In this document: piece by piece, positions 43,867 to 53,437 of the stretch | Position numbering within the stretch: the first letter of the stretch is position 1 | Layout: each line of letters opens with the position of its first letter | IMG/VR virus record: IMGVR_UViG_3300033153_002115 | Coordinates: 34,469-98,468 of that record | Length of the DNA stretch: 64,000 nt | DNA from: a virus | Strand: one strand, 5' to 3' | Notes under the pieces: generated by a model | What the model saw: the letters and a program-made list of their open reading frames with translations, nothing else | The model's database searches: none | Told to the model about the DNA's origin: nothing | Translations under genes and position numbers: made by a program

Positions 43867-46728
43867 TTATAAAGATACTAATTTTTTGTCAATCTGCGCA
43901 TCAAGAAGATCGTATAGTCCGTTTTTATCATAATGAGTGTCATGTTCATATACTATATATCTTAACAATACTAACTCCATAATTTCCCGGTATTTAAGTA
44001 AGTCACGGTCCAAATTATCAATAAAAGTTTTGTCAAATACATTGATATCTACCTCATTAAACTTCTGTACTATAGTCTTTTGTTTATCCTGTAAACCTTC
44101 TACAGGTAAATCCTGTATCTCGGATAAAGAATATAAACTATCAATTAATTCTGCTACTCCTGTACTATCTACATTTAACACTTTTTCAAAATTGTGTTTA
44201 ATGTTTACAATAGGATCTGTAGAGTCGTCATACTTAGGTACAGGAAAAGACTGCAATAATGTATTTGCAGCTATTATATTTTCCGTGTTCTCTTCACCAA
44301 TAACTTTTTCTAAACGGAGAACAAAAGTTCTGGAATCTAAAGCACGATTTACAGGGTTCAAAGTAATTAACTTATGTAAATATAACCCTGTAATGAAGTT
44401 ATTTACTGTTTCTCCGAACTTAATGGTTAATTTCCCATCACTTACACTCTGTTCTTGTTTTACATATGTCTTTACGTCCATACTTCCTGGTATTTCTTTA
44501 AAAAATTTAATATTATCTTTTGCAATTTGTATAAAAGAAACATCACCTTCTAAAGCAGATTCTAAGTCTCCAGTATCACCTCTTTTTCTATCTACATTTA
44601 ACAGACGCATGTAAGCAACAGCTAACAATAATAACCTGTCTTCTGTAGAAGCGTATACTACAGTTCCTTTTACATCACCAAGTTCTATTGTTTTCATATC
44701 ATGTAAATTGAAATTTACTTGACTTGCTTCATAAGAACTTATAGTAGTTAAAACGTTATTGTTTATTCGTTTATAAACAGACAAAGTTCTATAAGGAAGT
44801 ATCTGCTTTTCTTTCTTTAACTTAGCCAGATCTCTCTTCTTAGTTTCATGTACAGACTCTGTAGCTACCATTACTTTCCCTTCAACTTTATTTTTCTTCT
44901 GTTCAGCAGTTTGCCTTACTACAGGGTCATCTACAAGATGTATCTCTTTTATAAAAGCTTTAACATCTTCAGGATCTATTTTTCCTATATCCTGTATAGC
45001 GTATTTCTTTACTATCGCTGCAAAAAGTTCAAAGTATAGACCTTTCTTACTGAAGTGTTCTAAATACCTACGATACTTAGCAAGGTTAGCTTTATCTTTT
45101 TTTATTAAACCCTTAGTAGTAGTTTTACGTAAATACTCATCAATGTCTACAGGCGTTTCAGTAAAGTCCTTAAAAGTCATAAACTGATACATATCCTGAT
45201 CTTGTGCACACAATTTACGTTGAATATACAAAGCCGTACTTGCACGAAAAGGGTATGTATTATCCTCATGTCGAATAAAGAATAGCTTATTAAAATTCAA
45301 ACTAGTATGATCACGTAATTCAGCAGTAGTTATCGCGTAAGTACTTGCACCAATCGCATTAGTTTTAAATGCATAGAACATTTCTAACATATTATATACA
45401 GATACTTTTGGTACGACACCTCTAGATGATACTTTTTTAAGAGTAGCTGCATCTAAATAGTCTTTAGGGTCTATATCAACATTCATATGTACAGCTCCAC
45501 CAAAACTACGTAATTGCTTAATTAACTCAGAATCATCATCACCACTAACTTGGTATTTAGTTGCAGATAAATAACGCTCTACAGGATTTTCAATAGAAGC
45601 TAATTTAGATTCCAAAGCTTTACCCGCCTCTTCACTGGCCGCTGTAATAGCATTTTGAACAAAATTACGCGTCTTATCGGTCCATTTAACAGCTTCTCTA
45701 TTTGCTGCTACATCAATATCATTAGCATTACCTTTTACAGCTATGCTACCATACTTTTTATTCATACCCAATTCCGGAAAGTCAATAGTCCCATAGTTCA
45801 CATTGTTAATGAGAATATGAGGGACAGTAAAGTAACTATTCCTGGATACTATAAATAAATCTGTCTCATGTAATATTGTAGCTTTAAAAGAAGGTTCATA
45901 TGATACACCATCTTCGATTATCTCAAAAGTAAGGTGATTGCCAAAATACATAAGCTGCTTCTTAACAGCATCAACGAATCTATCTTTATTATGTGACTTT
46001 ACATTAAATGAAAGACGAACACTATTACTGGTACTAGAATTTTCCCAATATATAGGTTCTTTAACTTCAACACGTTGCGCTTCATCATTATCATCAATAA
46101 TTTCTTTATAGCCTACAATGTACTCGGTTTTAGCCGCATCCTTTTCAGGGATAATACACTTATAATACTTGTCATAGATCATGAACTTAGTATAATACCC
46201 ATTGTACCATGTTTCTAACACATAATACTCGATGTTAGTCGCTAATGAGCTTTTACTACCTAGTCCATATTTACCAAGCATATCTTTAGATAATCTCTTA
46301 GAAGAATACCCGGGACGCATGTAACCTTTAAGTCTTTCACCCCCTAAACCTACACCAAAGTCACGAAAAGCGATAGTATCTTTACCATCTTCTTCATTAA
46401 CTGTATAAATAATGTTTACTTTATTATTACCTTGATCTAAATACTCAGGGTCATAATAAGATTCATCAAATATACTGGCTTTAGTTTCGATACGAGTGTC
46501 CACTACAAAGTGGTCTTCAATTTCTGCTTCTTTATTTAGTATAGATAAAGCTATTTTCTTTTCCTTGATGGAATCATACGCATTAGAGAAATTCTCTCTA
46601 ACAGACGACTCAAAAGGAAAGCTGTAAATATCTTTTTGTACTACATCCAGAATCATAGAAATCGAATCTCTATCAAGTTCTTTAATTAAACCTTGATTTT
46701 CTACAAGTTCTTTGTCTAATACTGCCAT
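43867..46728 (-). CDS. rIIA-like GHKL-family ATPase
   Basis: 953 residues. The Bergerat fold signature is visible: N box SVRENFSNAYDS (Glu45, Asn49), G1 box RDFGVGL (123-128), and G2-like GKYGLGSKS (152-160). The rest is a long helical and beta region without a kinase domain. This matches phage rIIA-like proteins, which share the ATPase of gyrase, Hsp90 and MutL. It lies 30 bases upstream of the rIIB-like gene. Role in other phages: membrane-associated exclusion escape in T4; in this phage inferred only. Confidence 0.8.
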   Translation of the reverse strand: MAVLDKELVENQGLIKELDRDSISMILDVVQKDIYSFPFESSVRENFSNAYDSIKEKKIALSILNKEAEIEDHFVVDTRIETKASIFDESYYDPEYLDQGNNKVNIIYTVNEEDGKDTIAFRDFGVGLGGERLKGYMRPGYSSKRLSKDMLGKYGLGSKSSLATNIEYYVLETWYNGYYTKFMIYDKYYKCIIPEKDAAKTEYIVGYKEIIDDNDEAQRVEVKEPIYWENSSTSNSVRLSFNVKSHNKDRFVDAVKKQLMYFGNHLTFEIIEDGVSYEPSFKATILHETDLFIVSRNSYFTVPHILINNVNYGTIDFPELGMNKKYGSIAVKGNANDIDVAANREAVKWTDKTRNFVQNAITAASEEAGKALESKLASIENPVERYLSATKYQVSGDDDSELIKQLRSFGGAVHMNVDIDPKDYLDAATLKKVSSRGVVPKVSVYNMLEMFYAFKTNAIGASTYAITTAELRDHTSLNFNKLFFIRHEDNTYPFRASTALYIQRKLCAQDQDMYQFMTFKDFTETPVDIDEYLRKTTTKGLIKKDKANLAKYRRYLEHFSKKGLYFELFAAIVKKYAIQDIGKIDPEDVKAFIKEIHLVDDPVVRQTAEQKKNKVEGKVMVATESVHETKKRDLAKLKKEKQILPYRTLSVYKRINNNVLTTISSYEASQVNFNLHDMKTIELGDVKGTVVYASTEDRLLLLAVAYMRLLNVDRKRGDTGDLESALEGDVSFIQIAKDNIKFFKEIPGSMDVKTYVKQEQSVSDGKLTIKFGETVNNFITGLYLHKLITLNPVNRALDSRTFVLRLEKVIGEENTENIIAANTLLQSFPVPKYDDSTDPIVNIKHNFEKVLNVDSTGVAELIDSLYSLSEIQDLPVEGLQDKQKTIVQKFNEVDINVFDKTFIDNLDRDLLKYREIMELVLLRYIVYEHDTHYDKNGLYDLLDAQIDKKLVSL

Positions 46729-46729
46729 A

Positions 46730-46966
46730 TTATATCATTTTTAACAGTTCAAGTTGTTTTTGTGCTTCTACACATCTATTATGGTATGTAGACTTAGATA
46801 TCATAGATGTTTGGATATTTCCGCCTTGCATTATACTTACATCATTTATAGATATAGCATAGTTCATTTTAGCTTCTTTTGCATCACCAGCGACTGTATA
46901 TCCAACTATAAATCCACGATCATTAGGGCCACCATCCATATATTCTTTAATTTCAAATATGTTCAT
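46730..46966 (-). CDS. Small protein of unknown function
   Basis: 78 residues, no membrane segment: beta-rich (FIVGYTVAG, AISINDVSIMQGG) with a C-terminal helix (CVEAQKQLELLKMI). Its start overlaps the end of the primase gene by 14 bases, and it ends 2 bases before the rIIA-like ATG, so it is translated as part of the operon. Confidence 0.55.
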   Translation of the reverse strand: MNIFEIKEYMDGGPNDRGFIVGYTVAGDAKEAKMNYAISINDVSIMQGGNIQTSMISKSTYHNRCVEAQKQLELLKMI

Positions 46967-47951
46967 TTATTAATGTTTTAATTTCATTTAATACTTTCTG
47001 TTTATCTGTGCTATTCTTATACCGGTCAGTAGGATCCTTATCCTTAACCTGGTAATAGATTGGCACTAAAAAAGGGTATTCTTCAAGGTATGCTTTCTGA
47101 GCTTTCTGGCCGGCGACATCATTGTCAAGCCAAATATATAATGTCTCAAATTTATCTAACAACTTGAGCATCATAAACCTCTTGATAATAGTAGATTCAC
47201 TTTTACCTGCTACAGCGTCCCAACCGAAGTGTTCACGGAAAAACATAATCTCTTTAGTACTCTTGGTTATTATACAAAACTTGTGTTTATATTCTAATTG
47301 TAAATAACCTTCAACATAACTAAGAGGGTAATTGTTCCGAAATCGGTCTTTGCGTTCTGCTTCAGGCATGTAAAGTTTATACTTATCATAAATTCGATAA
47401 GCAATGCTTAAACCTCGTGGATAATATACCGAAGTAGCGCCGCCATCATAAAAATAATGAACGGCAGTTACTTCAGTAACATGGTATTTAAGTAAAATAG
47501 TTAAGGATATACCGTATTGATTCCAGAAATCTTTATAATTGGTGGAATTTATTACACGGGAAACTACCCTAATATCTTTTACTTTAGCCTTAACCTTATA
47601 ATTATTAATTCTTGGTGCTTTGGTTGTAGGTGCTACATAAGTACTTTCACTATGTAAGCCTAAATCAAAGTCAGAGTTAATACGGTCAAGCACATCATCC
47701 ATCTTTGTATACTCGAATAATAACTTTACAAAACTAAAAACATTCCCTGTTACACTTAAGCCATGATCTTTAAAGAAAATGACATTCTTATACTTGAATA
47801 AAGCGAACGAAGGTACTGAATCATCTATCCTAAGAGGGGAGTTATAAGCTCTACCTACCTCCAATTCTCGACCAATATAGAAAGAGTAGATACTATAATC
47901 ATCTACTCTCTCTAAAATTGCTTCTTCAGTAACTAGGTCCTCAAGAAGCAT
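46953..47951 (-). CDS. DnaG-type DNA primase
   Basis: 332 residues. SPLRIDDSVPSFALFKY followed by GNVFSFVKLL is the DnaG/CHC2-type N-terminal pattern, but without its zinc-binding Cys residues. The TOPRIM part follows: FCIITKSTKEIMFFREHFGW, AVAGKS, and YIWLDNDVAGQKA with the DxD metal site. It makes RNA primers for the phage fork, presumably with the DnaB-type helicase encoded 3 kb upstream in transcription. It is shorter than bacterial DnaG and has no obvious helicase-binding domain. Confidence 0.85.
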   Translation of the reverse strand: MLLEDLVTEEAILERVDDYSIYSFYIGRELEVGRAYNSPLRIDDSVPSFALFKYKNVIFFKDHGLSVTGNVFSFVKLLFEYTKMDDVLDRINSDFDLGLHSESTYVAPTTKAPRINNYKVKAKVKDIRVVSRVINSTNYKDFWNQYGISLTILLKYHVTEVTAVHYFYDGGATSVYYPRGLSIAYRIYDKYKLYMPEAERKDRFRNNYPLSYVEGYLQLEYKHKFCIITKSTKEIMFFREHFGWDAVAGKSESTIIKRFMMLKLLDKFETLYIWLDNDVAGQKAQKAYLEEYPFLVPIYYQVKDKDPTDRYKNSTDKQKVLNEIKTLINEHI

Positions 47952-47954
47952 AAC

Positions 47955-48704
47955 TTAATCAAATGGAAGTGAATTATCTGTCGATTCTTCCTTAATTACA
48001 GTGGTAGGAAGTGCATCCTCACCATTACCAGCAAATGCGTCATTCCCTGGTGTAGCAGCTTTAACTGCATCCGTAGTTGTTGGAATAGCATTGTCATAAC
48101 CTTTAGAGATCTCATAAGAAGTGAATTTCACTTTAACAGGATCTTTACCGGTTGACATTAACTCAATCCAATTGTCATACTCTGGTTTATAAGTTAATCT
48201 TGGGAATGCTTTGTCTTTACTCTGACGTAGCATCTTGATACGAAACTCTTCTTTGTCCCATAATTCTTCTTCCTTAATCAACTTAATAGCACCATTAGCC
48301 AGGTTAGCAAACATTTTACTAACAATACTCTCTTGAACCATCAAAGTACTTTCGTTATCTTTGGTGATACCAGTATCTTCATAGATTATAGAAGGCGGAA
48401 ATTTATCCTGCAATTCAGCTTTAGTAAAGTATAATGCAAAATGCATATACACTTTCTTATACTCAGCTCTAAGATCCCGGGCTACTTCAATAGAAGTACG
48501 GGGAGCTTTAGTTTTATAGTCTACCACTTTTGGTGGAAACAATAATATAAAACTTTCCTCTTGTTCGGCATCTTCCGCGTTCATCAGTTCAAGAGCAGAA
48601 GTTATAGCTACACCTTTAATGTAATTTAACTCCAAACCGCCTTTATCACTGACTTTACTGTTAGGGCCTAGTTTCCAATTTTCGTTCAATCCAATTTCTA
48701 ACAT
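47955..48704 (-). CDS. Probable single-stranded DNA-binding or replication accessory protein
   Basis: 249 residues. The main clue is the C terminus: a low-complexity linker of about 40 residues ending in DNSLPFD, very like the acidic tip (DxxLPF) by which SSB proteins recruit partners. The body (VVDYKTKAPRTSIEVARDLRAEY, EELWDKEEFRIKMLRQSK) has no recognised OB-fold motif by eye. It sits between the primase and a homing-endonuclease-like gene. SSB is my preferred reading; another replisome-binding protein is possible. Confidence 0.5.
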   Translation of the reverse strand: MLEIGLNENWKLGPNSKVSDKGGLELNYIKGVAITSALELMNAEDAEQEESFILLFPPKVVDYKTKAPRTSIEVARDLRAEYKKVYMHFALYFTKAELQDKFPPSIIYEDTGITKDNESTLMVQESIVSKMFANLANGAIKLIKEEELWDKEEFRIKMLRQSKDKAFPRLTYKPEYDNWIELMSTGKDPVKVKFTSYEISKGYDNAIPTTTDAVKAATPGNDAFAGNGEDALPTTVIKEESTDNSLPFD

Positions 48705-48733
48705 AATTTATTGATTTTCAATGATTTACACTA

Positions 48734-49246
48734 TTAATATTTATATTTCCAAACAAATCCACCTGCACTGTACCTTTTGTTGTTACATACTCTACTTATA
48801 GATTGATTAGGTATGCCTGTTTCTCTTTGTACTTGCATTGTAGAATGGTACTCTTTAATAAAGTTACCTTCTTTATCAAACTGTATTACAGTCTTAGACC
48901 TTTTATTATTAACTCCATTTTTTCTATCTGCCCAAGCTCTAATTATATTCTCACCCCAGGTGACTAAATGTAAATTACCAAAAGAATAACCTTTATAGTC
49001 ATCTATTCTATCTGTAGAGGGTCTTAATTCAGACAAAAACCCTGAGTCAACCCAATCGGAGTATAGTTTATCAAATTTAGAGTGAGTTAATACCCAATAA
49101 ATAAGATCATCTCTTGTATAAGGTAACACATAACCCTTTTCAGTAGCTCTTTGTTTTTGCCCACTATAAATATGAGTTACAAGCCCTACTCTTTTGTAGC
49201 CATAATGTAACTCATCAGAAGTCGGATCTTTATTTTTATTTAACAT
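48734..49246 (-). CDS. HNH-type homing-endonuclease-like protein with NUMOD1 repeat
   Basis: 170 residues. SELRPSTDRIDDYKGYSFGNLHLVTWGENI fits an HNH-like nuclease core of free-standing phage endonucleases (quoted in overlap, His at HLV, Asp and Asn conserved). The C-terminal part, VIQFDKEGNFIKEYHST, VQRETGIPNQSISRVCNN and AGGFVWKY, is a standard NUMOD1 DNA-binding module. Such genes are mobile and insert between replication genes. No intron is evident nearby: the neighbouring genes look intact. Confidence 0.75.
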   Translation of the reverse strand: MLNKNKDPTSDELHYGYKRVGLVTHIYSGQKQRATEKGYVLPYTRDDLIYWVLTHSKFDKLYSDWVDSGFLSELRPSTDRIDDYKGYSFGNLHLVTWGENIIRAWADRKNGVNNKRSKTVIQFDKEGNFIKEYHSTMQVQRETGIPNQSISRVCNNKRYSAGGFVWKYKY

Positions 49247-49271
49247 ATTCGAATATATTAATGATTATTAA

Positions 49272-49523
49272 TTACACTTCTAAAAGAACACCTTCTTCTA
49301 AAATACGAACCCTCTTTATCCCATCTTGTTCTGAAGGTTTTATATTAAATAAAGTAGGGTAACTTTGTTCTTCATTTTTCCCTAAAACTATAAGAGATTT
49401 TTTATGTCTCATTACAATAATATTTTGCATCTCAGGTTCATTCCAACTAACAATGACAGCTATATCTCCATCTTTCATTTTTGATATAGATACTCCGTAT
49501 GTCTGTTCTGCCGCTAATTTCAT
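49272..49523 (-). CDS. Small beta-rich protein of unknown function
   Basis: 83 residues: GVSISKMKDGDIAVIVSWN, IIVMRHKKSLIVLGK and KRVRILEEGVLLEV suggest a small beta-barrel. Its start overlaps the stop of the ATPase gene by 4 bases. No family recognised. Confidence 0.55.
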   Translation of the reverse strand: MKLAAEQTYGVSISKMKDGDIAVIVSWNEPEMQNIIVMRHKKSLIVLGKNEEQSYPTLFNIKPSEQDGIKRVRILEEGVLLEV

Positions 49524-50314
49524 TTCTTCTTCTTTTTAGATAAACTAGGAAATATCTTATCCCAGTAAGTATGTACGATTTTATTCTCGTCACTCTCTGA
49601 GATTAATATAGATCCGGATAAGTAAGCATATCGACTACCTGCGGCAGCACTTCCGCCTGCTTCAAATACAAGATAACCTTTATTGGCTGTCCTTTTGAAG
49701 TGAGCGATAGCATCTACTTTAGTAGAATATATAGACTTTACTTTACCGGTCAAATTAAGATCGATAGTTTCAACAACATCACCAGATTTAGACTCAATAT
49801 ACTTGTCCTTAATGTGGGCTAAGAATATGATAGTTTTACCTGTGTTTATTGCTTCATTGTACCATTTAGACATCACTTCACGTGAATACCTGTAACCATA
49901 ACCTTCCCCCATCTCATGAATAGACTGCCAGTTAGGATTTAAATGATTGACTTTGAGGTTATCTACGACATTCCATCGTTTACCTTGCGGCTTATTCATA
50001 AACCGGTAAGTTCCGACTAGTTCACTCCATTCATCCCACTTAGTGATAGTATCAATAACAATAATATCGATAGTTTTATCTGATTTAAGCTGTGCTAATA
50101 AAGGGGTGATGTCATTAGGGTTATTTACCTCCAGATACCGAGCTTTCAATGCTGCGGCGCCATTAGTCTCATGTTCAATAATCAAAGAGTTAAGTAACTG
50201 AGCAACAATGCTCGTCTTACCCATCTTCGGGGCCGAATAAATAATTAAACTCTTCGGCTCAGTGCTTACCGGGGCAACCGGCGCTCCTGGAATTACAAAT
50301 GTTTTCTCTGCCAT
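49520..50314 (-). CDS. RecA-like ATPase (Sak4/AAA_24 type recombinase)
   Basis: 264 residues. Walker A is SAPKMGKTS (residues 27-35), Walker B IDIIVIDTITKWDEW near residue 90, followed by HEMGEGYGYRYSREVMSKWYNE and IIFLAHIKDKYIE. These are typical of the phage Sak4-type single-strand-annealing/RecA-like ATPases. The C terminus is basic (LSKKKKK). It likely works with the SSB-like protein in recombination-dependent replication and repair. Confidence 0.8.
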   Translation of the reverse strand: MAEKTFVIPGAPVAPVSTEPKSLIIYSAPKMGKTSIVAQLLNSLIIEHETNGAAALKARYLEVNNPNDITPLLAQLKSDKTIDIIVIDTITKWDEWSELVGTYRFMNKPQGKRWNVVDNLKVNHLNPNWQSIHEMGEGYGYRYSREVMSKWYNEAINTGKTIIFLAHIKDKYIESKSGDVVETIDLNLTGKVKSIYSTKVDAIAHFKRTANKGYLVFEAGGSAAAGSRYAYLSGSILISESDENKIVHTYWDKIFPSLSKKKKK

Positions 50315-50316
50315 AG

Positions 50317-50517
50317 TTATATAGATTTGCGTACTACAATATCGACCAGTTCTTTATGGAACAGGTGATGCATACTAGCTGGAATTCTAGTTATAGGTAA
50401 TTGAGCTTTAAAGTCCAGCGCTTTTAAAATCTCTTTAATATCTTCGATAGTTTGAATACTATCGATATTAAATATTCTACCTTTTACTATTTCTGTGTCT
50501 CCTGATACTACTTCCAT
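50317..50517 (-). CDS. Small protein between recombinase and helicase
   Basis: 66 residues, starting MEVVSGDTEIVKGRIFNID, with helical segments; no motif recognised. It lies 2 bases from each neighbour, so it is co-translated with the recombinase and helicase. Confidence 0.55.
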   Translation of the reverse strand: MEVVSGDTEIVKGRIFNIDSIQTIEDIKEILKALDFKAQLPITRIPASMHHLFHKELVDIVVRKSI

Positions 50518-50519
50518 AA

Positions 50520-51749
50520 TTATTTTCCTTGTGTTATTTCCTGGTATACTGCTTGTAATCCCGATACGTCTTCCGGAACAGGCATCGCTTCAAAATACAT
50601 CGATTCTCCTGTAAACCTTAAAACTTGAGACACACCATCTATACCATTTGAATTCTTTAAAATATGAATACTACGAGCTCTCTTCTGCCCGATAGGTGTT
50701 ACCATAGCATCTCTGATGTTATATCCTTTATAGTTACCGCTTGCATCCCAGGATTTATACCTTCCCGGGTCAAACAGACTAAGGACAAGATCAGCGCTTT
50801 CAGTTAAATTACCGGTATCTTTAAAATCCTCCAGTACAGGATCCAGATCCCCTTGATTATACTTTAATCTATCGATACCAGAGATAGCTCTATTAAACTG
50901 AGATATAGGCATCGGACTAAACAAGTAATTATCCCTTGCATCACTTAACACCTGATCTAACTCATCCAATGTAGCTTTCTTACCACCAGGAACACTACGA
51001 ACTTTGCCAATATGATCTATGATGATAAACACAATGGTTGGTTTTGGGGTCAGGTAGATCTTGTCGTTCTGATATAAAACATGAGTATTACCTGCATATT
51101 CAATCTCAGTATACAACCTCTTACCATATTTAGTCTGTATAAAGTTATTAGGATCAAAACTACCTACTCTCTTATCAAATCTAAATATATCCGTATCATC
51201 TGCATGATAGAAAGCACCAAGCTTCTTGGCCAACTTATCTATATCCAATCTAATAGTCTCGATTGATCTAGGGCCTTCTCTAAGATCTATATAATCCAAC
51301 ACGTCTTCTAACCAAGGTCCATATCCAGTTCTTAAATGGTCTAATTGCTCAAGTTGCATAGTATTTAACCGATTGGAGATGGTATCTGAAGATATACGTG
51401 TTTTATTCTCATTATACATTTTCCATGATATCCATTTAGCGTACTTAACTTTCTTTTTTCTCTCCATGGAGTAGTAAAGTACTTCGAAATGAATATCTTT
51501 TGGTTTATTCTGTATAATGTGCAGCATATTATGGTCTAAGTAAGAAGTCTTACCTACACCGGTGATAGAGCCTATCAAAGTATACTGTCCGGGATAGAAA
51601 TTAAAGTAATTGGATAACCTGTCAATAGGGTTTAATATAAAAGGGGCTAAACCAGTAATACTACGCTCGACAGGGTCAAATAATTCCCTTTCTATCTCTG
51701 ATTGTAGAACCGGCTTGCTCTTCGTTGTCATAAACTTCCTCCCAAACAT
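50520..51749 (-). CDS. DnaB-type replicative helicase
   Basis: 409 residues (or 403 from the next ATG). Walker A is GSITGVGKTSY (Lys67), Walker B TIVFIIIDHIGKV, followed by LDELDQVLSDARD and PISQFNRAISG, which fit motifs H3 and H4 of the RecA-like C-terminal half of DnaB. The N-terminal DnaB domain is largely missing. It unwinds DNA ahead of the phage polymerase. The start lies 74 bases inside the preceding gene in another frame, an unusually long overlap, but no other ATG precedes the Walker motif. Confidence 0.85.
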   Translation of the reverse strand: MFGRKFMTTKSKPVLQSEIERELFDPVERSITGLAPFILNPIDRLSNYFNFYPGQYTLIGSITGVGKTSYLDHNMLHIIQNKPKDIHFEVLYYSMERKKKVKYAKWISWKMYNENKTRISSDTISNRLNTMQLEQLDHLRTGYGPWLEDVLDYIDLREGPRSIETIRLDIDKLAKKLGAFYHADDTDIFRFDKRVGSFDPNNFIQTKYGKRLYTEIEYAGNTHVLYQNDKIYLTPKPTIVFIIIDHIGKVRSVPGGKKATLDELDQVLSDARDNYLFSPMPISQFNRAISGIDRLKYNQGDLDPVLEDFKDTGNLTESADLVLSLFDPGRYKSWDASGNYKGYNIRDAMVTPIGQKRARSIHILKNSNGIDGVSQVLRFTGESMYFEAMPVPEDVSGLQAVYQEITQGK

Positions 51750-52146
51750 TAGTTATTAAATAATTAGCAAAACCTGGAACAATTGTACCAGACTTATAGA
51801 ACTCTTTGGTCTTCTGAATAAACCTATTAAAGTCTATTTCTCGGCTGTCTAAGATAGCTTTCAACACACGTACTGACTCTTTAGTGGTAGTTCTAATAAT
51901 ATAAGGCTTACCACTGGAATTCATATAGGTTAAGGGTAAGTCACACAATGCCATTACCTTTTTATAAGTAATAGCTCCGCTTAAACCTACGAACTTCTCA
52001 GGAAAATTATCACATCTCTCAGATTTTTTAGTCTTCAGATGTTTTGTCAGTATAGTATTGATTATATATTTGCCACCTTTAACAGGGACTATAAGGTTAT
52101 TATCTTCTAACAATCTTATAATCTCACTTTTGGTAAAGTTACTCAC
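51676..52146 (-). CDS. Protein overlapping the helicase start, possible helicase partner
   Basis: 156 residues. N-terminal helix-turn-helix-like part (KSEIIRLLEDNNLIVP), then RTTTKESVRVLKAILDSREIDFNRFIQKTKEFYKSGTIVPGFANYL (cited in part), and an acidic end. The 74-base overlap with the helicase gene indicates coupled expression. A helicase-loading role is a guess from position. Confidence 0.55.
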   Translation of the reverse strand: MSNFTKSEIIRLLEDNNLIVPVKGGKYIINTILTKHLKTKKSERCDNFPEKFVGLSGAITYKKVMALCDLPLTYMNSSGKPYIIRTTTKESVRVLKAILDSREIDFNRFIQKTKEFYKSGTIVPGFANYLITNVWEEVYDNEEQAGSTIRDRKGII

Positions 52147-52150
52147 AAAG

Positions 52151-53437
52151 CTAAGTAATTTTACCGATATTTAGACCACAAAAGTCAACTAATTCTTGTT
52201 CTATATTCGTCAAATTTAGAGACGAAAACATCTCTCTTGCCCATGTAACTGCCCTCGTAGGCTTAATAACATTCTCTTTAATCTCAACTATAGTACCATC
52301 ACTATTTTCTTTCTTCTTTGTTACTTCAGCAAGGTAATAAGGTAATAAAATATAGTTAACACCTTTGTCTTCCTGGTCAAGTCTCAACATACGGCCATTT
52401 CTCTGTGTAGCCGCAGTTACGTTGTTCTTGAAACTCTCATAAATAGAGTAATTTAAGCCCACCATATTAGCGCCACGATTGATCTTAGAACATACAGCCA
52501 TCTCTCTAATCTTGCCTTTATTAAAGTCATCGAATACCTTATCATTTACGGATTTTTTATTTTTACCATGATAGGTATGCTTTGACATTTTATCAGCTTG
52601 TGTTGTACGCTCAGAGAAAATTATAACCTTATTCTTAGGATCAGCTAGTATATCTGCCTTTAACCTGTGCACTATGTCTGCACTGGAGGCAAGGTTGAAT
52701 AAGAATTCAGCCCTCTTCCGTGGAATATTAGTAGACAACATATACTCACAAGAACTAATAGCTTTTTCATCGTCATTCCTTTCAGCTTCAGCAAGTTTAG
52801 CACGATATTTACGTTCTTGTTTCATAAAGTACTCATACATACCATTCTCAGACTGTTTAAAAGTTTTAGACTCTTCACCGCGTTTATATGTAATAGGTAT
52901 GTCTTTAATTTTATTCAGACAATACTGTACAAATATTAACTTGGTTTTATTAACAATCTTTTTATCTTGTAACTCACTCGTATCGATATGAACTAATAAG
53001 GGAAGATATTGCTTAAAGGCTTCATATTTATGAGTCGGTACGAAACCGGTCATAGCAAATGTGTCGACGTCGGCATATTCTTTAAAGAACTTACCATACT
53101 GTTCTGTCATAGCAAAATCCACCTCGTCCGCAATCACCAGGTAATCGTCTAGGGGTTTATCTTTCTTCTTCCACTTGTAAACTAACTGATAGGTAACAAA
53201 TTCTGTCTTATCAATATAATCTTCAAGTCCCCATTTTCTCATCTCTGCAGGCATAGTTATATCCCTACCCAAAGTACTCTCAGAAAGGAATAAAACCTTC
53301 TTAGGCTGTAGTTTTTGTATTACTAACATAACAGCCCGTGTTTTACCTCCTCCTGTACCGATCACAACTAAGGCTTTACGCTTTTTAAGAGCACAGAAAG
53401 CATTGGCTGTATCTTGTTGCATTTCATCTCTACTCAT
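52151..53437 (-). CDS. SF2 DNA helicase (DEAD-like)
   Basis: 428 residues. Motif I is IGTGGGKTRA (27-33), motif II IADEVD (108-111), motif III-like FAMTGF, and motif VI ATQRNGRMLRLD near residue 350. These are the hallmarks of SF2 helicases of the T4 UvsW or RecG-like phage type. It probably remodels forks or branched intermediates. It ends 4 bases before the next gene, and its start overlaps the basic 123-residue gene by 8 bases. Confidence 0.85.
   Translation of the reverse strand: MSRDEMQQDTANAFCALKKRKALVVIGTGGGKTRAVMLVIQKLQPKKVLFLSESTLGRDITMPAEMRKWGLEDYIDKTEFVTYQLVYKWKKKDKPLDDYLVIADEVDFAMTEQYGKFFKEYADVDTFAMTGFVPTHKYEAFKQYLPLLVHIDTSELQDKKIVNKTKLIFVQYCLNKIKDIPITYKRGEESKTFKQSENGMYEYFMKQERKYRAKLAEAERNDDEKAISSCEYMLSTNIPRKRAEFLFNLASSADIVHRLKADILADPKNKVIIFSERTTQADKMSKHTYHGKNKKSVNDKVFDDFNKGKIREMAVCSKINRGANMVGLNYSIYESFKNNVTAATQRNGRMLRLDQEDKGVNYILLPYYLAEVTKKKENSDGTIVEIKENVIKPTRAVTWAREMFSSLNLTNIEQELVDFCGLNIGKIT

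Noticed and set aside
48734-49246. Group I intron or intein hosting the HNH/NUMOD gene.
   Set aside because: The genes on both sides are complete and unrelated; no split gene or splice-site pattern was seen.
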